This document shows, in pieces, positions 38,010-45,532 of a stretch of DNA of 64,000 nt. The notes beneath the pieces are model-generated. The model was not told the origin of the DNA. It searched no databases and saw nothing but the letters and a program-made list of their open reading frames with translations. The DNA comes from Pseudotamlana agarivorans. Its GTDB lineage: Bacteria; Bacteroidota; Bacteroidia; Flavobacteriales; Flavobacteriaceae. The DNA is taken from the NCBI RefSeq assembly GCF_001642835.1, contig NZ_LXEI01000001.1:310001-374000 (forward strand), given 5' to 3'. The position numbers and the translations under genes were made by a program. Positions within the stretch are counted from its first letter, which is position 1. Every line of letters begins with the position of its first letter.

Positions 38010-39512
38010 ATGATTAAATCTAAATATATAGGGATAATTTTAGCCGTATTGAGCATTTCGGCTTGCAATTCTCCAGAAGATGTGGTTCCTCCTGTAAACG
38101 AGGAGACGCTTCCTGAATTAACCGCTGGTGATGCCAATTTTTCAAAATACATAGCCGTAGGCGCATCCCTTACAGCTGGATATACCGACCTTGGATTATT
38201 TATTGCTGGCCAAGAAAATTCATTCCCAAACATGTTAGCCTCACAATTCAAAAAAGTTGGAGGTGGTGATTTTTTACAACCACTAGTTAAAGATGACACA
38301 GGAGGTATTTTAGTTAGCGGCACGCCTGTTCGTGGATACCGATTAACATTTAACAGCGAGATTCCTGGTCCGCAACCTTTAAATGAATTTTTAGAAGGAA
38401 TAGGCAAACCTGTACCACCAATTACTACAGAAGCAGGAATTAATATTGGTAGTGACTTTAATAATTTTGGTATTCCAGGTTCCAAAAGTTTTCATTTAAT
38501 AACTCCTGGGTATGCTGGCGCTAACCCTTATTATGCAAGAATTGCTTCTGCACCCACTGCGACCGTTATTGATGACGCAGTTGCACAACAGCCTACATTT
38601 TTCACTTTATCTGAAGTTGGCGCAAATGATGTTCTTGGTTACGCGTTATCTGGTGGCGACGGCTCAGACCCTATCACAGATGCTGCAACTTTTAGCGCCT
38701 CTTTAGAAATTTTAATAAACAAACTCACAGCAAACGGTGCTAAAGGAGCTATAGCAAATGTACCAAGTATTACAAGTGTTTCTAATTTCACTACCGTAAC
38801 ACATAATCCCGTTCCTTTGGATCAATCTACAGCGGATTTACTTAATAGTATGAACGGCTATGGCGCTTATAACGCTGGAATTACCCAAGCATACGCGTAT
38901 TTAGTAGCTAATACCCCATTAACTCAAGAAATGGCTGATGCTGAGATTGCTGAACGGACAATCTCCTTTTCTGCTGGTCCAAATAATGCTTTGGTTATTA
39001 TTGATGAAGATTTAAGGGATCTAACAGCCTTGAACCCCGCTTTAATCAATTTAAGACAAGCTACAACAGATGACTTAATTTTACTTACAGCATCATCTGA
39101 GATTCCTAAAGGTATAGGCGTATCGACCCCAATGGGTGATAAATTTGTACTGACACCAGAAGAACAAACCGAAATTAACGATGCTACTATGGCCTACAAC
39201 GCCAGTATTGAAGCTATTGCCAAAACAAAAGGCTTAGCTTTAGCTGATTTACAAAGTGTTTTAGATGAAGCTTCTACAAATGGAATTGCTTTTGATAATT
39301 ATTTTCTAAATACAGATTTGGTCTTTGGAGGGCTCGTAAGTTTAGACGGCATCCATTTAACAGCACGAGGGTATGCCTTAATGGCAAATACCTTTTTAAA
39401 AGCTATTGATACTACATATGGGTCTAATTTTGAAGCTTCAGGGAACTTAATGAAAGCTGCAGACTTCCCTATATCATATGCTCCAACGCTGCATGAAGAA
39501 GATCTGAATTAA
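38010..39512 (+). CDS. SGNH/GDSL-hydrolase lipoprotein
   Basis: A 500-residue exported lipoprotein with lipobox LAVLSISAC (Cys near residue 20). The SGNH blocks can be read: block I is YIAVGASLTAG near residue 48 (nucleophile Ser, GDSL read as GASL), the GAND block near 200 (EVGANDVLGYAL), and block V SLDGIHLTARGYALMAN near 450 with catalytic Asp-x-x-His. It probably removes acyl or acetyl esters at the cell surface. It is tightly coupled to the upstream TonB receptor. Confidence 0.85.
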   Translation: MIKSKYIGIILAVLSISACNSPEDVVPPVNEETLPELTAGDANFSKYIAVGASLTAGYTDLGLFIAGQENSFPNMLASQFKKVGGGDFLQPLVKDDTGGILVSGTPVRGYRLTFNSEIPGPQPLNEFLEGIGKPVPPITTEAGINIGSDFNNFGIPGSKSFHLITPGYAGANPYYARIASAPTATVIDDAVAQQPTFFTLSEVGANDVLGYALSGGDGSDPITDAATFSASLEILINKLTANGAKGAIANVPSITSVSNFTTVTHNPVPLDQSTADLLNSMNGYGAYNAGITQAYAYLVANTPLTQEMADAEIAERTISFSAGPNNALVIIDEDLRDLTALNPALINLRQATTDDLILLTASSEIPKGIGVSTPMGDKFVLTPEEQTEINDATMAYNASIEAIAKTKGLALADLQSVLDEASTNGIAFDNYFLNTDLVFGGLVSLDGIHLTARGYALMANTFLKAIDTTYGSNFEASGNLMKAADFPISYAPTLHEEDLN

Positions 39513-39537
39513 ATTTAAGACCTTTTAGATTAACCCC

Positions 39538-39576
39538 AAAAAAAGCTCTAATACGTATCGTATTAGAGCTTTTTTT
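39538..39576 (+). terminator. Terminator after the GDSL lipoprotein
   Basis: Long perfect stem AAAAAAGCTCTAATACG / CGTATTAGAGCTTTTTT with a TAT loop and a T run. Confidence 0.88.
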
Positions 39577-39660
39577 AAAACAAGAAGTTTTATAATTTAT
39601 ATTATTAGAAGACCCACTATATCATAAATCTGATTAATGATGTATAAGCTCTAACAACAA

Positions 39661-39691
39661 AAAAAACACTCTATAAAAGAGTGCTTTTTTT
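39661..39691 (-). terminator. Terminator for the MORN-like gene
   Basis: CACTCT and AGAGTG pair around TATAA, flanked by A runs on the left and T runs on the right, so it works on the minus strand just past the stop codon at 39713. Confidence 0.7.
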
Positions 39692-39712
39692 AGTATCTCA
39701 AAGTTGCTACTT

Positions 39713-40030
39713 TTAAAGTGAAGCAACATTTTTACTATAATCTACTTCTTTGGCTACACCGTCTACCCAGTGAATCCATTTGCCGACTTTTTTACCATTA
39801 TCATAATTAGCTGAAACAATTTTTTTGCCTTCAGTGTCAAAACTTAACCAAACTCCCTGTAATTTACCATCTACTGTGTAAGACCCTGTTTGGCTTACAA
39901 CACCATTGTCATGATAATAAACAACATCGATTAAATTGGTTTCTTTATTAAGTTTTAATTCCCTCTTTTGTTGCGCAAAAGAAACCACTGTCATTAACAA
40001 AGCGAAAAATATTAAAATTGATTTCTTCAT
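39713..40030 (-). CDS. Small exported MORN-variant repeat protein (YwqK-like)
   Basis: A 105-residue exported protein with signal peptide about 1-19 (FALLMTVVSFAQ). The body has three short repeats of the MORN-2/YwqK type: YYHDNGVVSQTGSY, GKLQGVWLSFDTEGKKIVSANY and NGKKVGKWIHWVDGVA. Automatic pipelines call such proteins YwqK-family antitoxins, but no toxin gene is adjacent and it is exported, so an antitoxin role is not supported. A -7 box lies at 40057-40064, next to one of the TAACATT repeat arrays. Confidence 0.8.
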   Translation of the reverse strand: MKKSILIFFALLMTVVSFAQQKRELKLNKETNLIDVVYYHDNGVVSQTGSYTVDGKLQGVWLSFDTEGKKIVSANYDNGKKVGKWIHWVDGVAKEVDYSKNVASL

Positions 40031-40056
40031 AATTATGGGGTTTTAATGTTATAACA

Positions 40057-40064
40057 CAAATATA
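40057..40064 (-). promoter_or_regulatory. Bacteroidota -7 box for the MORN-like gene
   Basis: The minus strand reads TATATTTG, a perfect TAnnTTTG, 26 bases from the ATG. The nearest TAACATT repeat begins nine bases beyond it, at 40074. Confidence 0.45.
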
Positions 40065-40073
40065 CGATATTAT

Positions 40074-40113
40074 TAACATTTAGACAATCTTTACGTAACA
40101 TTAATTTAACATT
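40074..40113. promoter_or_regulatory. TAACATT repeat group 1 (11-bp phase)
   Basis: TAACATT at 40074, 40096 and 40107, that is 22 and 11 bp apart. The last two form TAACATT-N4-TAACATT. The spacing is that of a direct-repeat site for an OmpR/PhoB-type dimer. The binding protein is not known. Confidence 0.5.
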
Positions 40114-40298
40114 GAAACCATAACTAGTTGTTTGTAAATTATTTACAAAAACCCATTAACATAAGTTTATTAATAATTACATAATATTCAAGTTACATTG
40201 AAATGAACTATAAAAAGGATATTTGCCATGTCTTAAGACAAAATAGTATTTCATATAATTTATTAGTTTTTGTCGACTACATTATTATGATTTCTAGG

Positions 40299-40324
40299 AA
40301 GACTGCCCTGGCCAAGGCAGTCTT
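40299..40324. other. GC-rich hairpin in the porin leader region
   Basis: Nine-bp perfect stem AAGACTGCC / GGCAGTCTT with an eight-base loop. There is no strong T run, so it is at best a weak terminator. It lies just upstream of the second TAACATT array and may insulate the porin promoter. Confidence 0.5.
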
Positions 40325-40339
40325 TACTGTTTCTAATAT

Positions 40340-40383
40340 TAACAATTACATAACATTGGGTTAACATTAGAGTTAGTTCTTTG
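40340..40383 (+). promoter_or_regulatory. Pho-box-like array and promoter of the phosphate porin operon
   Basis: Three direct repeats in 11-bp register: TAACAAT (40340), TAACATT (40351) and TAACATT (40362), with four-base spacers. The array ends seven bases before GTTCTTTG (40376-40383), which matches only the TTTG half of the -7 consensus. A poor core promoter with tandem 7+4 repeats where the -33 should be is the layout of a PhoB-type activated promoter. The ATG is at 40406. Confidence 0.55.
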
Positions 40384-40405
40384 CCGCCGACAAAAACTAA
40401 TTTTA

Positions 40406-41602
40406 ATGAATATCAAATATCCCCTACTAGGGGTAGCGTTTCTGGTATGCACATTTTTGAATGCACAAGAAATTAAGACAGGCACATTCGGAAAAGGCAT
40501 TTTCAATATTACAGGAAAGGATAGTACTTTTACGATGAAATTCGCAGTACGCTTCCAACTCCTAGGCTTTTCAAGTTGGAAAGAAAACCAACCAGCTGAT
40601 CTAAATTTTTTAGTAAGACGTTCTAGACTAAAGCTAGATGGCTTTGTGTATTCCCCTAAATTAAAATATAAATTTGAAGCCGGCTTCTCTAACAGAGACA
40701 TGTCTGGAGGTTCCGATGATTTTACTCATGGTTCTCCTAGGTTTATTATGGATGCCTATGTAGACTGGAACTTCTACAAAAATATGATTCTACGCGTAGG
40801 TCAAGGAAAACTTCCAGGAAATAGAGAACGTATTATTTCTTCAGCAAATCTCCAACTGGTAGACCGATCATTATTAAATGGCAAGTTTAATATTGATAGA
40901 GATATTGGTTTTCAGCTAAAACATTTTTTTAATCCTTTTGGAAATGTCGTGTTTCGTGAAATATTATCCATTTCGTTAGGAGAAGGACGAAACATTACCA
41001 CCGGAAATTTAGGTGGCCTTCAATATGTTGGTGGTGTCGAAGTATTACCTTTTGGAAATTTTAAAAATAAAGGCGATTATAAAGGTGGTGATTTAGAACG
41101 AGAGCCTACACCTAAACTCGCGATTGCCGCAAGTTATGAATTTAACCATGATGCGGTTAGAACCAGAAGTAACCAAGGAAGTTATATGTTTATTGACAAT
41201 AACAATGCACTCTATAAAACAAATATAAACACGGTATTTGTAGACGCCATGTTTAAATTTAGAGGCTTTTCATTTATGTTTGAATATGCCGATCGTACTG
41301 CCGACGATCCTTTTGCTAAAAATACTGATGGTAGCCTAACAGGAGACATCGTAGAAGCAGGGAACGCTCTAAATTTCCAATCTGGTTATTTATTCCCCTC
41401 AAATTGGGAAGTCTCAGGACGCTATACTGACTTAAATATGAGCGCTTTTACTATGCAAAACTCTAAAGATATGTATACCTTAGGGGTTTCAAAATATATT
41501 GTTGGGCATAAATTAAAAATTCAAAGTGATTTAAGTTACATAAAAACCTACAGTGGAACCAATGAAATCCTAGCAAGATTACAAATGGAAGTACACTTCT
41601 AA
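40406..41602 (+). CDS. Phosphate-selective porin (OprP/OprO-like)
   Basis: A 398-residue outer-membrane barrel with a signal peptide about 1-20 (GVAFLVCTFLNAQ). The family pattern is clear: FTMKFAVRFQLLGFSSWKE near residue 45, FLVRRSRLKLDGFVYSPKLKYKFE near 75, YVDWNFYKNMILRVGQGKLPGNRER near 120 and SGRYTDLNMSAF near the end; the last residue of the barrel is Phe. It precedes a PiT phosphate transporter by 38 bases, supporting phosphate uptake as the job. It is controlled by the repeat array at 40340-40383. Confidence 0.85.
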   Translation: MNIKYPLLGVAFLVCTFLNAQEIKTGTFGKGIFNITGKDSTFTMKFAVRFQLLGFSSWKENQPADLNFLVRRSRLKLDGFVYSPKLKYKFEAGFSNRDMSGGSDDFTHGSPRFIMDAYVDWNFYKNMILRVGQGKLPGNRERIISSANLQLVDRSLLNGKFNIDRDIGFQLKHFFNPFGNVVFREILSISLGEGRNITTGNLGGLQYVGGVEVLPFGNFKNKGDYKGGDLEREPTPKLAIAASYEFNHDAVRTRSNQGSYMFIDNNNALYKTNINTVFVDAMFKFRGFSFMFEYADRTADDPFAKNTDGSLTGDIVEAGNALNFQSGYLFPSNWEVSGRYTDLNMSAFTMQNSKDMYTLGVSKYIVGHKLKIQSDLSYIKTYSGTNEILARLQMEVHF

Positions 41603-41640
41603 AACATAACAATTAGGTAACACAACACACATTTATACTC

Positions 41641-44007
41641 ATGATATTTGCAAACTTATTTCAATTAAATACTATGGATAACATCTATTTGTACATGATT
41701 ATCGCATTAGCCATTTTAGCCATTGCTGATTTGGTTGTTGGGGTTAGTAATGACGCAGTAAACTTTTTAAATTCGGCGATTGGATCTAAAGCCATTTCGT
41801 TTAAAACCATCATGATTGTTGCCAGTTTAGGCGTAGCAGTTGGAGCCGTTTTTTCCAGCGGAATGATGGAAGTAGCCAGAAAGGGCATATTTAATCCCGG
41901 GGAATTCATGTTTGACGAAATCATGATTATATTTCTCGCCGTCATGATAACCGACATACTCCTATTAGACTTTTTCAATTCTATAGGTATGCCAACATCG
42001 ACTACGGTATCCATTGTATTTGAACTTTTAGGTGCTGCAGTGGCCATCGCTCTCATAAAAATTGGCCATGATGGTGGAAGTTTTTCTGATGTTATCACTT
42101 ATATAAACACCTCTAAAGCCACACAAATTATTTTTGGTATCCTACTCTCGGTAGTCGTCGCGTTTTCAGTGGGTGCCTTTGTCCAATGGTTTTCGAGACT
42201 TCTATTATCCTATAACTTCGAAAAGAAGGCTAATTGGGTAGGCGCTTTATTTGGTGGGTTTGCATTAACGGCGATTACCTATTTTATATTTATGAAGGGA
42301 CTGAAAGGCACTTCCTACGCGAGTCAGTCATTCGATATTTTTGGTGGTGATACTATGAGTCACTTTTTAGAAACACAAGTAGTTTCTATAGTGCTTGCTA
42401 ACTTTGCTTTTTGGTCTTTACTATCCTATGCCTTAATTATTTTTCTAAAATCAAATATTTACAAATTAGTTATTGTAGCAGGAACGTTTGCTCTAGCTTT
42501 AGCGTTTGCAGGTAACGACCTCGTAAACTTTATAGGTGTTCCTGTAGCTGCTTATAATGCCTTTACCGCATGGTCTAGCTCCGGTGTTCCAGCTAGTGAA
42601 TTTTCAATGGGCATTCTAGCTCAAAAGGTTCCAACAAACAACTGGCTTCTTTTTTTAGCAGGTATGATTATGGTTTTAACGCTTTGGTTTTCAACAAAAG
42701 CTAAAAATGTTGTAAAAACTTCTTTAGATCTTTCAAGCCAAAGTGAAACAAAAGAACGCTTTCAACCAAACTTCTTATCTCGAATTTTTGTAAGAACGGC
42801 GGTATTAATGTCACAGATTTTCGGCTACATGCTTCCAAAATCATGGCAAGAGAAAATTGATAAGCAATTTGAAGCCCCTGTAATTAACGTTTCAAAAGAT
42901 AAAAAAATTGAATTACCAGCTTTCGATTTAGTTAGAGCTGCAGTAAACCTTATGGTCGCTGCTGTACTTATTTCGATTGCAACATCATATAAATTACCGC
43001 TTTCTACAACATATGTAACTTTTATGGTAGCCATGGGTAGTTCCTTAGCCGATCGTGCTTGGGGTGCAGAAAGTGCAGTTTATAGAGTTGCGGGAGTAAT
43101 CAATGTTATAGGTGGTTGGTTTTTTACGGCCTTTAGTGCCTTTACAGCAGCTGCACTTGTAGCCTACTTACTTAATTTGAATATTGGTTTAATGTTTCCA
43201 ATTTTATTACTAGTAGCCTTGGCTCTATTAATAAGAAGCTCTATAGTACATAACAAAAAATCAAAAGAGCTAAGAGCTGAAGATAGCTTAATAAAAGCAG
43301 AAAGCAGCTCTATCCAAGGTGTTATTCACGAAAGCGCTAATAACATTGCCAACGTGGTTAAACGTGGTAACAAAATTTATACAAATTCTATAAACGGATT
43401 GGCTAAGCAAGATTTAGTCATGCTGAAAAAGAACAACAAACAAATTGTTAAATTATCACAAGAAGTAGAAGGCCTGCGAGATAATATTTTCTACTTTATT
43501 AAAAACTTAGACGATTCAAGTATTGGCGCTAGTGATTTTTACATAAATATCTTAGGATACTTACAAGATATGACACAATCCTTAGAATACATTTCTAAAG
43601 CGGTTCATAAGCACGTTAATAACAATCATAAAAAATTAAAATTCAATCAGATTAAAGAGTTGAAGGAGGTTGATGTTATTTTAGAACAACTTTTCAATGA
43701 TACTAAAGAGGCTTTTGAAACTCAATCCTTCAGTAAGATTTCGCATATATTAACAAGTAAAGAACCTTTATTTAAATTGCTTACTGAAAAAATTCATAAG
43801 CAAGTGGAACGCACAAGAACAGAAGAATCTAGTCCGAAAAACACAACCTTATATTTTAGCTTATTATTAGAAACTAAGGATTTGTTATCGGCAACAATGA
43901 GTCTTTTAGAAGAATACGACCATGCACATGACGATTCGGTTAAGCCTGCTAAAATAGCTGAAGTCAATACGGTTCAAACGATTAAAATTAAAGACGAGGA
44001 AGAATAA
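41641..44007 (+). CDS. PiT-family inorganic phosphate transporter with helical C-terminal domain
   Basis: Inner-membrane phosphate symporter, 788 residues, about 12 membrane helices. Both PiT signature repeats are present: GVSNDAVNFLNSAIGSKAIS near residue 34 and FAGNDLVNFIGVPVAAYNAF near 283. The last about 240 residues are cytosolic, helical and coiled-coil-rich, like a PhoU/DUF47 domain fused to the channel. An ATG at 41674 (MDNIYLYMI) is probably the true start, because the first 11 residues are not part of the family pattern. It is paired with the porin at 40406 and ends at the terminator 44030-44068. Confidence 0.93.
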   Translation: MIFANLFQLNTMDNIYLYMIIALAILAIADLVVGVSNDAVNFLNSAIGSKAISFKTIMIVASLGVAVGAVFSSGMMEVARKGIFNPGEFMFDEIMIIFLAVMITDILLLDFFNSIGMPTSTTVSIVFELLGAAVAIALIKIGHDGGSFSDVITYINTSKATQIIFGILLSVVVAFSVGAFVQWFSRLLLSYNFEKKANWVGALFGGFALTAITYFIFMKGLKGTSYASQSFDIFGGDTMSHFLETQVVSIVLANFAFWSLLSYALIIFLKSNIYKLVIVAGTFALALAFAGNDLVNFIGVPVAAYNAFTAWSSSGVPASEFSMGILAQKVPTNNWLLFLAGMIMVLTLWFSTKAKNVVKTSLDLSSQSETKERFQPNFLSRIFVRTAVLMSQIFGYMLPKSWQEKIDKQFEAPVINVSKDKKIELPAFDLVRAAVNLMVAAVLISIATSYKLPLSTTYVTFMVAMGSSLADRAWGAESAVYRVAGVINVIGGWFFTAFSAFTAAALVAYLLNLNIGLMFPILLLVALALLIRSSIVHNKKSKELRAEDSLIKAESSSIQGVIHESANNIANVVKRGNKIYTNSINGLAKQDLVMLKKNNKQIVKLSQEVEGLRDNIFYFIKNLDDSSIGASDFYINILGYLQDMTQSLEYISKAVHKHVNNNHKKLKFNQIKELKEVDVILEQLFNDTKEAFETQSFSKISHILTSKEPLFKLLTEKIHKQVERTRTEESSPKNTTLYFSLLLETKDLLSATMSLLEEYDHAHDDSVKPAKIAEVNTVQTIKIKDEEE

Positions 44008-44029
44008 GTCTTAATCCTCATTACCGACT

Positions 44030-44068
44030 AAACACCCATAAAACACTTGTTTCATGGGTGTTTTTTTT
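44030..44068 (+). terminator. Terminator after the phosphate transporter
   Basis: Extended hairpin: AAACACCCAT and ATGGGTGTTT pair, with an inner AAACA / TGTTT, followed by a T run, about 25 bases past the stop. Confidence 0.85.
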
Positions 44069-44130
44069 GATGTCATAAATCGTGTTTCCTAAAAAACCCG
44101 CAATATTTTCGCTCAGCTCATTAAAACTTA

Positions 44131-44138
44131 TACCTTTG
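44131..44138 (+). promoter_or_regulatory. Bacteroidota -7 box for ppnP
   Basis: TACCTTTG, a perfect TAnnTTTG, 31 bases before the ATG. Confidence 0.45.
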
Positions 44139-44169
44139 TTGGCAATAAAAACAAAAAACAAATAATTTT

Positions 44170-44451
44170 ATGATTTCAAACAACGCGTATTTTAACGACA
44201 ATGTAAAATCTTTAGGTTACACGACTTCAGAAGGTAACTCAACTTTAGGGGTTATGAACCCAGGTGAATATGAGTTTGCTACATCTAAGCATGAAACTAT
44301 GAGAGTTATCGAAGGCCAAATGGTTGTTAAATTACCAAACGCTACAGATTGGGCTACTTTTAGCGCTGGAGAAGCTTACGAAATTGACGCGAACGAAAAA
44401 TTTCAGGTTAAAGTATCTTCTCAAACTTCATACTTGTGCACCTACAAATAA
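44170..44451 (+). CDS. ppnP: Pyrimidine/purine nucleoside phosphorylase
   Basis: A 93-residue single-domain cupin of the PpnP (former DUF1255/YaiE) family, which phosphorolyses several nucleosides to base and ribose-1-phosphate. Recognised by VKSLGYTTSEGNSTLGVMNPGEYEF, the cupin pattern ETMRVIEGQMVVKLP and FSAGEAYEI, and the YLCTYK end. It is full length, monocistronic, and has its own -7 box. Confidence 0.92.
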   Translation: MISNNAYFNDNVKSLGYTTSEGNSTLGVMNPGEYEFATSKHETMRVIEGQMVVKLPNATDWATFSAGEAYEIDANEKFQVKVSSQTSYLCTYK

Positions 44452-44532
44452 TCGTTTAAACGCATAAATTTTAGTTCTTCGTAATCTATATAGTTTTTTT
44501 GTACGTAAATGCATTAAACAAAAACTATAATT

Positions 44533-45363
44533 ATGAAGAAAATTTCGATTTTACTACTCGCAGGCCTAACGTTATCATGTGTATCTAAAAAAAAGTATCT
44601 GGCTTTAGAACATGAGAATGGGGAAATAAGAAGCGAATTACAAAAAACGAAAGTTGAAAAAGAGGATTTAGAGGCGAAATTTGCCAGAATTGAGGAGCGT
44701 GTAGAAACCTACAACTCTAAAATCTCATCTTTACAAGCCGAAAATGACACAAAACTTGATGTTGTAGAAAACGGAACGGTCATTTCTAATGATGCTAAAA
44801 TTAAAATGCGTGAAACATTAACACATGTGGATGCAGAAAAATTAAGTCAAGCTAAAACACTTAAAGATTCTATGAATTTAGCTGTGGCTTATAACCTTGA
44901 AAAAGTAATTAACTCTTCAGAATTAGATGACGAAGAAGATTTTGGTGTGAGTATTGACGGTACTGTGGTTATGATTTCTATTGCTGACGACATGCTTTTT
45001 AACACAGCTAGTTACAGATTAAGCTCTAAAGCAGATCCTATCTTAAAAAAATTAGCTGATGTTATTAACTCTGAAGAAAGCTTAGATGTTATGGTTGAAG
45101 GTCATACAGACTCTAGAACCATCAATACAGATCATATCGCAGATAACTGGGACCTTAGTGTATTAAGAGCCACATCGGTAGTTAGAAAGCTACAAGATAA
45201 ATATAATGTAGCTCCAGAAAAGCTGATTGCTTCAGGTAGAAGTAGCTATCAACCAATCGTAGATAATGATAGCTCTGACAACCGTGCGAAAAACAGAAGA
45301 ACACGTATCATCATTCTTCCGAATATTGATAAGTTTTTTGCTTTAATGGCTGATGAAAGTTAA
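44533..45363 (+). CDS. OmpA-family outer-membrane lipoprotein
   Basis: A 276-residue lipoprotein (signal MKKISILLLAGLTLSC, Cys16 acylated) with a coiled coil (about 25-75, EIRSELQKTKVEKEDLEAKF) and a C-terminal OmpA/peptidoglycan-binding domain (about 150-270). The OmpA signature is intact: DVMVEGHTDSRTI, NWDLSVLRATSVVRKL, LIASGRSSYQPI and NRAKNRRTRIIILP. It links the outer membrane to peptidoglycan. Terminator at 45390-45432. Confidence 0.92.
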   Translation: MKKISILLLAGLTLSCVSKKKYLALEHENGEIRSELQKTKVEKEDLEAKFARIEERVETYNSKISSLQAENDTKLDVVENGTVISNDAKIKMRETLTHVDAEKLSQAKTLKDSMNLAVAYNLEKVINSSELDDEEDFGVSIDGTVVMISIADDMLFNTASYRLSSKADPILKKLADVINSEESLDVMVEGHTDSRTINTDHIADNWDLSVLRATSVVRKLQDKYNVAPEKLIASGRSSYQPIVDNDSSDNRAKNRRTRIIILPNIDKFFALMADES

Positions 45364-45389
45364 TTTATAGCACTTCCACAATATTGTAT

Positions 45390-45432
45390 AAAACAGAACG
45401 AGCTGCCTTTTGGGCGGCTCGTTCTGTTTTAT
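45390..45432 (+). terminator. Terminator after the OmpA lipoprotein
   Basis: Long stem AAACAGAACGAGC / GCTCGTTCTGTTT extended by GCC/GGC, followed by T/A-rich sequence, 26 bases past the stop codon. Confidence 0.88.
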
Positions 45433-45464
45433 TTAACTAGGTGTATTAGCATTGAGCAAAAAAA

Positions 45465-45496
45465 AAAACGTCTAAAACATGCGTTTTAGACGTTTT
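45465..45496 (-). terminator. Terminator of the nrdB-nrdA operon
   Basis: Perfect 14-bp stem AAAACGTCTAAAAC / GTTTTAGACGTTTT with an ATGC loop and an A run on the left that becomes a U run in the minus-strand transcript. Confidence 0.88.
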
Positions 45497-45532
45497 AATA
45501 TTTAAAAGATTAACTCTATAAAGTTAATACGA

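Larger units (their letters stand above)
40031..40405. other. Divergent control region between the MORN-like and porin genes (375 bases, no gene)
   Basis: It holds a minus-strand -7 box (40057-40064), a first TAACATT repeat group (40074-40113), a GC-rich hairpin (AAGACTGCC / GGCAGTCTT, 40299-40324) and a second TAACATT array (40340-40368) abutting the porin promoter. The middle, 40114-40298, is AT-rich with no open frame. Confidence 0.6.

Noticed and set aside
39713-40030. Toxin-antitoxin module suggested by the YwqK-like antitoxin name
   Set aside because: The protein has a signal peptide and MORN-like repeats, and no toxin-like gene is adjacent.
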